The notes beneath the pieces were generated by a model that saw only the letters and a list, made by a program, of their open reading frames with translations, made no database searches and was not told the DNA's origin. From positions 160,329-182,851 of the forward strand of contig CACRSC010000015.1 in the NCBI GenBank assembly GCA_902651635.1: a stretch of DNA of 22,523 bases. The letters run 5' to 3'. Numbering within the stretch: position 1 is the first letter of the stretch; every line of letters begins with the position of its first letter. The stretch comes from Mastigamoeba balamuthi. Its lineage: Eukaryota > Evosea > Mastigamoebida > Mastigamoebidae. The position numbers and the translations under genes were made by a program. Shown piece by piece: positions 1 to 8,881 of this stretch.

Positions 1-1412
1 CACCCGTCAGGTCGCACGAGCTGACCGTCGTGTTGTCCGTGCAGGGCACCACCACCACGCCCGCGTCGAAGAACCTGCGGATGGGGTGGTCCTCGATCCG
101 CTGCACAGCCTTGGTGTGCACGTTGCTCGTCGGGCAGCACTCGATCGCGATGCGGTGGCTCACCACAAAGTCCATCAGCGCCTGGTTCCCCGTCAGCTGC
201 ACCCCGTGCCCGATCCGGTTGGCCCCGCAGTAGCGGATCGCGTCCCGGATCGACTCCCACCCCGCCGCCTCGCCGCTGTGCACCGTGCAGTTGATGCACT
301 TCTTCCTCACAATCTCGAACGCGCTCTGTGGTGCCGCCGGCCTGTCTGTCAGCGTGCGAGGGCGTCAAGGCCTCTCAGACGCACCTTGTGGAGCTTGGAG
401 GAGAAGCCGTGCTCGGGGCCAGCGAGGTCGAACCCGCAGACGCCCTTGTGGCGGTACCGCCACGCAATCTCCGCGATGTTCTGCGTCTCGCGCGAGGGCA
501 GCTGGCGCATGGCGCACACGATGATCTGGCACATGATCGGGAACCTCAGCTGCAGCACAGTGGGAGCGGACGTCAGGGTGCTGGCCTCTCCCTCTGGGCA
601 GTGATGTGGCGAGGGAAGCTGGGGGGGGAAAGAGGGTGGCTGGTGTGCGCACGCGGGCGAGCGTGAGGCCCTCGCAGACGGCCTCCATGACGGCGGCCTG
701 GCTGAGGCCCTGCTGCGTGTGCAGGATGGGGCTGAACCTGACCTCGAGGTACCTCACGCCGTCTCTCCACGCGTCCTCGCACACCTCGTACATCACCCTC
801 GTGATGGCGTCTGCACGGGTGCGAGCGTTGCGCTGTTTTAGTGCCGGTTATGGACAGGAAAATGCAAGAAAGGGTGGATTTTTGTTGTTCGCCGACGCTG
901 CGTTTCTGTGCGTTTTGACGAAAACGCACAGGAACGCTGGAGGACGAGCAGCGTGATCCCGAAGCCGCGCAGGTACTGCTCGAGCGACTCGCACTTGTCG
1001 TCGACCGAGACGAGGCCGCGGAGGGTGGCCGGGTCGAACGAGGGCAGCTCGACGCCCTGCTCGCGCGCGAGCTCGATGATGGTCGACACGCGCACGCTCC
1101 CGTCTGCGCCGGTGGTGGGGCCCCCCGTGCTCAGTTCGGGTCGTGTGGCCCACGCAACTTCGCCGAGCAGGGGCAGGAGAGGCAGTGCTGGGGAGGGGTG
1201 CTGATGGGGGAGCGTGTACCGAGGTGGCGGTGGAGCTCGGCCTTGGGGAGCTTCCTCATGACCTCGCGCGTGATGATCTGCTTGTTGGGGCAGTGGGGAG
1301 CGCAGAGCACGCAGTACAGAGGGCGGGCAGCGCGTCAGTGGGGTCTCGGGGGAGGGGGGGTGGGGGCGAGAGTGTGTGGTGCCTTCCTCTCCGGGGCCTT
1401 GGCGTCGGTCAT
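1..1412 (-). CDS. Adenosine deaminase, 3' end cut by window edge
   Basis: Deaminates adenosine to inosine in purine salvage, probably in the cytosol. Proposed exons, in minus order: 1412-1383, 1277-1220, 1103-930, 810-653, 549-385 and 325-1 (continues off the left edge); 303 residues are visible. Family marks are the metal-binding HRHLDGS (H26, H28), DLAG, HSGEA (H211, catalytic E214), GHG (H235), CPTSN, and PCTDNT with metal ligand D292. From H211 onward each ligand lies exactly three residues before its human ADA counterpart. The residue matching human D296 is N293. The first intron would be GC-AG (starts GCACCA after AAG), so the first ten residues are the least certain part; translation could instead start at the Met at 1259. 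The third intron's donor lies inside a strong hairpin (901-936). The family assignment is secure; substrate specificity is inferred. Confidence 0.94.
901..936 (-). repeat. Hairpin covering an intron 5' splice site
   Basis: Two 16-base arms (901-916 and 921-936) are reverse complements with one mismatch, separated by a 4-base loop. Read on the minus strand, the 5' arm is CGTTCCTGTGCGTTTT. It contains the last seven exon bases and the donor GTGCGT of the third adenosine deaminase intron (929-811). The whole donor hexamer is paired with ACGCAC in the other arm. The pairing is seen directly; any effect on splicing is inference. Confidence 0.7.
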
Positions 1413-2338
1413 ACTGGGGCGATCTCTGTGTTGTGGTCACCGTGTGTTGTTGAAAAGTGGTGTGGATCTCGTGTGAGCAAAACGCTCGCGGCAAGATCTG
1501 TTGATTCCGCCCCCCAGTGCTGCAGCATATCTCGTGGAAGCTGGCAGAGACCAGCTAAAGGCAACGTTCGTGTTATGATGTTGCAACGAGATCCAACGAG
1601 ATCCTGGCGGTGCTGAACGAAGATCCAGATATTGAGAGAGAAGGTGAGGTATGTGAAAACAGTCGGGGTCGCTGTCGGTCAGTCACATGCCCCTTGCACA
1701 TTTGTATCCCTCATGAATCGTTGCTGAGTTTTCCCCTACTCAGCTGTTTCTCAGACTGGCAGCGGACAACACAATTCAATTCATTGTCGAGAGTGTATTT
1801 CTCGTGAGGCGTGGCCCTCAGTCCCTCCACAGAGCAGTCATTTGGAGGCAGCGGAAGGCGCTCACCACGTGGCCATCGCTTGGCCTCGACCGAGGCTATG
1901 GAGCGGCCGGTCTCTTGCCTCCATAATATGACTTGCCCTCTGTTCGTCGCCAGGTGTGTCGATAGCCACTCGACAGCAGGAACACACCATTAAGAAGGTG
2001 GCGAGAATGGTAGGGTCACTGTCGTTGTCAGAGCAGCACGGCGAATGACAGGCGTGGCGCCCGTTATTCAACAACGCTCGCCCGAGAAAACACTGTTTTC
2101 CTTGGAGAAGTGGTCACCCCCAGACATACTCCCTGCGCGCAACGACGATGCTTCAGACCGGTGGTGCTCCATCTTCTGTGTGTGACATTGGCTGCTTGAC
2201 CGAGCGCTTGTGCCCACACAGCCGCACCCTGTGGCTCTCATTTCCCCGTCCCAGCCGGGCAGTTATTCCCCAAAGATTCGCCCCGTGATTCAGAGATCTA
2301 TTTTTGCGGCCTGAGGGCTAAACGGCTTCGGGTGGCCA
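1413..2338. other. Intergenic region between divergent genes
   Basis: This is about 0.93 kb between the starts of adenosine deaminase (minus) and the F-box-like gene (plus), so it should hold both promoters. No convincing gene was seen. A tandem duplication of the 10-mer CAACGAGATC lies at 1584-1603, followed by a short coding-like stretch (NEILAVLNEDPDIERE in one frame, about 1595-1642) that has no recognisable family and no extension. Base composition is less GC-rich than in the genes. Confidence 0.5.
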
Positions 2339-4320
2339 ATGCCGGCGAGCCTCGAGGACCTCGCGCACACCCGGGCGGGCGACGCCCTGCTCGCGCTCCT
2401 CGACGGCCCCTCGCTGCTCTCGCTGCGCCTCGCCTCGCGCCGCTGGTACTGCGAGCTCCGCACGGACCACGCGGCGCACTGCCTCGCCGATGCGCTGCGC
2501 TCCCGCCTCGAGCGCGCCCGCCTCGCCTGCGCCGCCCGCGGATGCGGCTGGAGGGTCTCCGCCCCCTCCCCGCTGTCGCTCTCCGTGATCTCTCCCGTCG
2601 TCGACCTGACCTCGTTCACCTGCTACGTCAACTGCGACGGTGCGCTACGTCATCGCCCCATCGTCTCTGACCCCCCTGGTGCTGGCAGGGCGCTTCGAGG
2701 CCAGCCTCGCGTTCCACTCGCGGTCGGACCCCAACGCCGTGGGATACGCCGTGGTACGGCCTGCACGGGGCTGCGTGGCGCTGCTGTGACTGAGGGCCCT
2801 CGGCGTGCAGGTCGATCTGGTCAGGCCCCGCGCTGTGGGGGCGCCGCTGGTGCTGCCCGCAGAGCAGTCGATGCGTGCAGCGGCGCTGTCGCAGTACCTG
2901 CGGACGACCCCCATCGCCAGCTTCCTCGGGGACCCGGGCAAGCTGAGGGGGGTCTTTGTCCAGAGGTTCTCCGAGGCGAGGGAGTTGGCCACGGAGCGCA
3001 TTGGGTCGGGAGGCCAGGACTCGAGCGGTATGGAACGCACTGCGAATTCTCCGCTCAGCTCACTCTTGAAATAGCATTCTGCGAGAGCGTGCTGCGTCTT
3101 GTCCCGGCCGCCGAGCTCCTTGCGGTCGAGCCTTGCACCTCCAGCCTCGTTTTCGACTCGCGGGTGATCCGCAGGCTGCAGCAGATTGCACTTGGTGGGG
3201 CACCCAAGACAGACTCTGTTCCTGCGGAGTCGCTAACGCCAGCACAGGGTTGAGCGACGACTCCGATTCGCTGAGCGAGTGCAATGTTGGTATAAGGGCA
3301 TTTGCTCGTCTCGCGGGCCCGGCACCTCTGGGGAAGTGCTTTGGGGGCGAGGAGGAGGAGGACAGCCCGTTCGTCACCCGCCTGATCAGCTCCTCTGACG
3401 ACACGGTGGTTCAGCTGCGGATCGCCCAGCAGTCCCTCATACCGGATCCGGACGTTGTACGCTGCTCGCTCAAGCGACTTGGGCTTACTGGCTCGCCTCA
3501 GTGGAAGAGCAACGGCGAGGGCGACTGTTTCAGGCACGAGTTTCACGTTCTGCTGCTCTGGGAAACCGTCCTCGGCGTCGACGACATTCCGAAGACGGTT
3601 GAGAGGATGCTCGCCCGGGAAAGGGAGGTTATGGCGGACTACACCCGCAAGAGGATGTGCGGCACCTCTCGCCCTGCGTACCACACCTCACCTCGCCCTC
3701 GCAGGCAGCCACTCAGGATTGCCGTGTGGGACATCCCAGAGGAAATCGACTGTACCTTTGAGCGGTTGGAGAGCGCGGTGGCCTCACAGCGCCCCGGCTC
3801 GGAGGCGTGGAAGACCCACGTGTTCCGCAGCGACAGGAGCCGCTGGCCGTTCTCCAGGCGGCCGTGCTTCTGGACCTCGCAGGGTTTCAGGGACTTCTTG
3901 GTGGCGGAGCTACAGGGATTCTGGGAAGCGCTGTACAGCTCTCCTGTGGGCAGTCCATCGCCGCCAACGTCGCAGCAGGCGAGCCCCGCGAGCTCCTCCC
4001 TGTCAGTGTCGCCGCCGTCGCTCAGGAACCGCATACGTTCGCTCTCGGGGTCGCGGAAGAAGCGGCACTCGCAGCCAGAGCAGCCGCTCTTCCCCAAGGC
4101 GATTCACCGCGACGGGTCGATCACGGTGGTCGCCCCGCCAGCTCAGAGGATGCACTGGTCTCCCATGGGATCGCCCAGCGTCTCCCCGGCGAGCACACCG
4201 CCGCTGCGGTCTCCGTCGGCCTCGTACTCGGACCCGCTTTTCTCGCCAGAATTACTCGCTGCCGCCTCACCCCCGGCCCCGGCACGGACCCGGAGCAGAT
4301 CAGACTGCTCCGTGCAGTAG
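2339..4320 (+). CDS. F-box-like protein with Ser/Pro-rich C-terminus
   Basis: Proposed exons: 2339-2639, 2689-2753, 2811-3027, 3075-3194 and 3248-4320, giving 591 residues in one continuous frame. Donors are GTGCGC, GTACGG, GTATGG and GTGGGG; the acceptors end CAG except one TAG. Residues about 4-45 resemble an F-box (LLALLDGPSLLSLRLASRRW), the helical motif that binds SKP1 in SCF ubiquitin ligases. The middle region, including GEGDCFRHEFHVLLLWETVL and PLRIAVWDIPEEIDCTFERL, was not recognised. The last 130 or so residues are rich in Ser, Pro and Arg and probably disordered, with many SP sites that could be phosphorylated. No leucine-rich repeats, WD40 or Kelch substrate-binding domain was seen. 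A role as a substrate adaptor is inferred from the F-box alone. Confidence 0.62.
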
Positions 4321-4497
4321 TGTGCACAGTCGCAATTTAGCCACGTGTTTTCGTTTCTTCGGTGGTCAGGGTCGTATCCCGCGAACATCGCGGTAGTTCT
4401 GTGCCCTGGGCAGGCGCTGCTGATGACATGGCTCGGAAACATTTCCGCAAAATCTCTCCGCCGGCCTTTTCTTTTTTGCTTCTGCGCCGCCGCCGCC

Positions 4498-4503
4498 TAT
4501 AAT
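4498..4503 (+). promoter_or_regulatory. TATA-like element upstream of PFO
   Basis: TATAAT stands out in otherwise GC-rich and pyrimidine-rich sequence 104 bases before the PFO start codon. It is the only A/T hexamer of this kind in the 286-base gap after the F-box-like gene. Its use as a core promoter is a guess from position. Confidence 0.25.
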
Positions 4504-4606
4504 CGCGAGTTCTGCTCCGGTGTGCTGCACCCCGCACAATACTAACAAAACACCTCTCCGTCGTTCCTCACCCCCCACCGCGAGCCACCCCCTCAGGCGG
4601 TTGTAA

Positions 4607-7600
4607 ATGTCTGCGCCCAAGCTCGAGGCCATCGACGGAAATGAGGCGTCCGCGTACGTTGCGTACGGACTGAGCGAGTTTGTGATCATCTTCCCCATCA
4701 CGCCCTCGAGCACGATGGCCGAGAAGTGCGACGCCTGGAGCGCCGCCGGCAAGAAGAACGCCTTTGGCACCGTCCCCATCGTCTACCAGGTCCGCTGCGC
4801 CCCTATTTCTGCGCGCACCCCCTTTTTTGCGACCGATCTCTCGCTGTGCACCCCCCGACACCCGCACGCACCTGTTTTCCTTTCCCATCTCTCTCCCGCT
4901 TCTATCAGAGAGATGCTTTGAAAACCCGCGGTGGGGGGTGCTCGGTAGCCCTTTAACGGGCATGTCGGCTCACCCTCGGGCGGCCTGCAGATGGAGAGCG
5001 AGGCCGGCGTGTCGGGAGCGCTGCACGGATGCGGCGCCACTGGCGGGCTGGGCGTGTCGTTCACGTCGTCGCAGGGGCTCATGCTGATGATCCCCAACCT
5101 GCTGAAGCTCGCCGGCGAGCTCATCCCCGCCGTCATCCACGTCGCCGCGCGCCAGGTCGGCACCGGCGCCACGTCGATCTACTGCGACCACAGCGACGTC
5201 ATGACCGTGCGCTCGACGGGCATGGCGATGGTCTGCAGCGCCAGCGCCCAGGAGTGCATGGACTTTGCCGCCGCCTCGCACCTCGCGTCGATCGAGTCGT
5301 CCCTCCCCACCCTGTGCGCCTGCCTCCCCGGGGGGCCCCCTCCAGCGCTGGGCGCGCCGCGCGCCCCCAGACGCCCGCCCACCACAACTGACAGTTTGTG
5401 ACGTAAATGCAGGCATTTCTTCGATGGCTTCACGACGAGCCACTCGCTGCAGTCTGCGCTGAGACTGCCGTACGACCTTCTGGGATCGCTCGTCAACAGG
5501 GAGAAGCTCGCGGCGTTCCGCAAGACGGGGCTCGAGCCGTCGCGCCCGCACCAGCGCGGCTGCGTCGTCGGCCGCCAGGAGTGGATGCAGATTGCCGAGG
5601 CCACCAACCTCGTCTACCGCGACTACGCCGACGCCTTCGAGAAGGCCCTCGGCCAGCTCGAGGCGCACACGGGCCGCCACTACAACCTCTACGAGTGGGT
5701 CGGCGCCCCCGACGCCACGCGCGCCATCGTCATGATGGGCTCCTCGGGCCTCACCGCCGAGGAGGTCGTCGACTGGATGGTCGCCGCGGGCGAGAAGGTC
5801 GGCATCCTCCGCGTGCGCATGTTCCGCCCGTGGTGCGAGGACCGCTTCCTGGCCGCGCTGCCCAAGACGGTCAAGCGCGTCGCCGTGCTCGACCGCTGCC
5901 GCGAGGCTGGCGCCGCGGGCGAGCCCCTGTTCCTCGACGCCGTCTCGACGTTCGTGGGCGCCGGCATGAGCGACGTGGTCGTCGTCGGCGGGCGCTACGG
6001 CCTGGGCGACAAGGCGTTCACGCAGTCGCACGTGGCCGCCGTCTTCGCGAACCTCGCCCAGGAGAAGCCCAAGCGCAGGTTCACGCTCGGCGTCGTCGAC
6101 GACGTCACGCACATGTCGCTGGCGCCCGTGCAGCCGCCGACGGCGCCCGCGGGCGTCGTCGTGCCGCGCCAGGCCTCGATCTGGGGCATGGGCTCGGACG
6201 GCTCTGTCGGCGCCTGCCACATGGCGCTGCGTCTGCTCACGGTCGGAGCGAACCTGCAGGTCCAGGGCCAGTTCTTCTACACCGCGCACAAGAGCGGCGG
6301 CGTCACGACCTCGCACATGAGGTTCGGCAAGGCGCCGATCAAGGGCCAGTGCGCCGTCACCCGCGCCGACTACATCGGTGTGCACCAGTCGGGGTACATC
6401 GGCCGCTACGACATGCTCTGCAACGCCATCGACGGCGCCATCGTCGTCGTCAACGCCGGCTGGAAGGGGTCGGACGACGTGCCCGCCGCGTGGCGCCACG
6501 AGCTCGCGCAGAAGCACATCCGCCTCTACGCGCTCGACGCCTCGAACACGTTCAAGCGCGCCGGCAGCCTCGCGCTGACCGCCGCGTTCCTGAAGCTGGC
6601 CCCTGGCGACGCCATCTCGCCCGAGAAGGCCATCGGCCTGCTCAAGGAGGAGGCCATCAACACCTTCAAGAAGAAGGGCGACGCCGTCGTCGCGATGAAC
6701 CTCAAGGCCATCGACGAGGCGCTGTCGTCGCTGCTGCGCATCGACGTGCCGGCCGAGTGGATCAACACGCCCGTCGTGCCGCTGGGCGAGGGCCTGTTCG
6801 AGACCCCGCGCACGCCGTTCGAGCGCGTGGTCAAGGCCCCGCTGCAGCGCCTCAACGGCGACGACATCCCCGTCTCTGCCTTCCGCGACCTCGTCACCGG
6901 CGGCCGCACCCCGGCGACCACGACGCGCTCGGACAAGCGTGCCATCGCCGACAAGGTCCCCACGTGGAACCCCGCCAAGTGCACGCAGTGCAACTTCTGC
7001 TCCGCTGCGTGTCCGCACGCTGTCATCCGCCCGTTCCTGCTCACCAAGGAGGAGGCGGCCAAGGCAGGGCTGAGCGACCAGGAGGTCAAGCCCGCCACCG
7101 GCGCCGGCGCGGCTGCCGGGTACCTGTTCCGCGTTCAGGTCTCCGTCAACGACTGCACGGGCTGCGGCGTCTGCGCGGCGGTGTGCCCGACCAAGTGCCT
7201 CGACCTCAAGCCCCTGCCCGAGGTCGCCCCGGTCGAGGGCCCGCGCTGGAAGCACCTCTTCGAGCAGACCCCGTCCCGCGCCGATGTGTACCCGCGCGAC
7301 AACGTGCGCGGCCTGCAGTTCGTGCAGCCCCTGCTCGAGTTCAACGGCGCCTGCGCTGGCTGCGGCGAGGCCGCGTACATCAAGATGCTCACGCAGATCA
7401 TGGGCGAGCGCGCCATCTTTGTCTGCGCCTCGGGCTGCAACGTCGCGTACGCCTTCGCCTTCGGCAGCAACCCGTACTGCCAGACGCCCGAGGGCCGCGG
7501 CCCCGCTGTTGCGCACTCGCTGTTCGAGGACACGGCCGAGTTCGGCCTCGGCTCGGCCTACACGGTGCTGTTCAGGCGCAACCTGCTGGTGACGCGCGTC

Positions 7601-8455
7601 ACCGAGCTGCTGGCGTCCAACTGCGAGCTCGGCGAGCTGCGCGCGAGGCTGGTCAGGTGGCTCGAGGTCCGCGAGGACCCCGTCGCGTCGAACGAGGAGC
7701 GCAAGCTCATCCAGCCGCTGCTCGAGAAGGCGCCCAAGACGCCGCTGCTCGACGAGATCCGCGAGCTCAGCGAGTCGCTGACCAAGGCATCGGTGTGGTG
7801 CATCGGCGGCGACGGCTGGGCCAGCGACATCGACTACGGGGGCCTGGACCACGTCCTCTCGCTCGGCCTGCCCGTCAAGGTGCTCATCATGGACACCGAG
7901 GTCTACTCGAACACCGGCGGCCAGCAGAGCAAGGCGACGCCGACGAGCGCTGTCCACAAGTTCGCCGCTGGCGGCAAGAAGGCGCCCAAGAAGGACCTCG
8001 CGATGACGTTCCTCGCGTCGCACGAGCGCGTCGCCTACGTCGCGGCCATCAGCTCGAGCGCCAACATCGCTCAGAGCATGAAGGCGTTCACCGAGGCCGA
8101 GGCGTTCCCCGGCCCCGCGGTCGTCGTCGCGTACTCGCCCTGCATCGAGCACGGCATCGAGGGCTCGTCGCCCGCCGCCTGGACCCAGCAGGCCAAGCGC
8201 GCCACGGACTCGGGCTACTGGCCTCTGTACCGCTGGGACCCGCGCACCGCCAAGCTGCAGTTCGACGCCCCCGCGATGGCCAAGCAGAAGATCCCGCTCT
8301 CGGACTTTGTGTCGCACGAGAACCGCTTCATGCGCCTCGAGCGCGAGCACCCCGAGGCTGTCAAGACGCTGGTGCCCAACCTGGAGTCGTTTGTCCGGCT
8401 GAGGCTCGAGAAGCTGGCACGCATGGCCGGGATTGAGGCTCCCAAGGAGCAGTAG
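4607..8455 (+). CDS. Pyruvate:ferredoxin oxidoreductase
   Basis: Oxidatively decarboxylates pyruvate to acetyl-CoA and CO2, passing electrons to ferredoxin; central to anaerobic energy metabolism. Exons 4607-4789, 4991-5313 and 5413-8455 give 1182 residues, the usual full single-chain length. In order: pyruvate-binding domain I with FPITPSSTMAE (T32); MESEAG from residue 62; HFFDGFTTSHS across the second junction; a gamma-like domain (WGMGSDGSVG); two [4Fe-4S] ferredoxin motifs, CTQCNFCSAACP (C692-C702) and CTGCGVCAAVCP (C750-C760); and the thiamine diphosphate domain with CAGCGE (C816, C819), GDGWASD (D969), NTGGQ (N1002) and C1079 in PCIEHGI. The N-terminus enters the conserved domain at about residue 8, with no room for an organelle-targeting peptide, so a cytosolic location is likely. 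No C-terminal reductase fusion is present. Nothing looks broken. Confidence 0.98.
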
Positions 8456-8881
8456 GACGACTGGGACGCTGACCCAACAAAAAACGCAAAAAAACAACCC
8501 CGCAAGCCCCGCAAGAGGCAGTGCACTGCAATACAATTTAATGATTAGAGTGTCTTGTTCTGCTGTCTGGCGCGTTCCGGTAGTGCCGTTGGTGTAAGTG
8601 CGGGGTTGCTGTGTCTGTCTGCAACGACTTTCGGTCAAAGAGGAAAAGAAAGTGGGGGTGGGGTGGGGGGGGTCGTATCCATGGACCCAACCGTGCTTTT
8701 GCCACGAATTTGAGAGCAGTTCCGTCGAAAGTGCTGAGTGGACCACCCGACGAACCTGCTGAAAAGCTGCCACATCACCAATCGGCGGCGACGTGGCGCT
8801 TTTGTAGCAAGAAATATCGTGCATATCTTCACACATCGCCGAAGACTTGAAACACACTCCACCCACCGCCCCCCCTGTCCC
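8456..8881 (+). other. PFO 3' flank and IRE1 promoter region
   Basis: This 426-base gap holds A/T-rich sequence soon after the PFO stop (AATACAATTTAATGATT near 8529-8545), a likely 3'-end region, then a G-rich run (8652-8671), then the presumed IRE1 promoter. No gene was seen. A CCAAT box with a downstream CGTGG lies at 8778-8796. Confidence 0.5.
8778..8796 (+). promoter_or_regulatory. CCAAT-N9-CGTGG, resembling ER-stress elements
   Basis: CCAAT (8778-8782), nine bases, then CGTGG (8792-8796), within GACGTGGC. Animal ER stress elements are CCAAT-N9-CCACG, so the second half here is in the opposite orientation. GACGTGG is also the core recognised by many UPR bZIP factors. It lies 86 bases before the IRE1 start codon. 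Function is speculative, and such short motifs arise by chance. Confidence 0.2.

Noticed and set aside
1610-1807. Small open frame starting LNEDPDIERE
   Set aside because: The first ten or so residues look coding-like, but nothing extends them in either direction and no splice partners were found.
5407-8436. 1009-codon open frame overlapping PFO in another plus frame
   Set aside because: Its composition is almost entirely Arg, Ala, Pro, Gly and His, as expected of a frame-shifted GC-rich gene, and no domain is visible.
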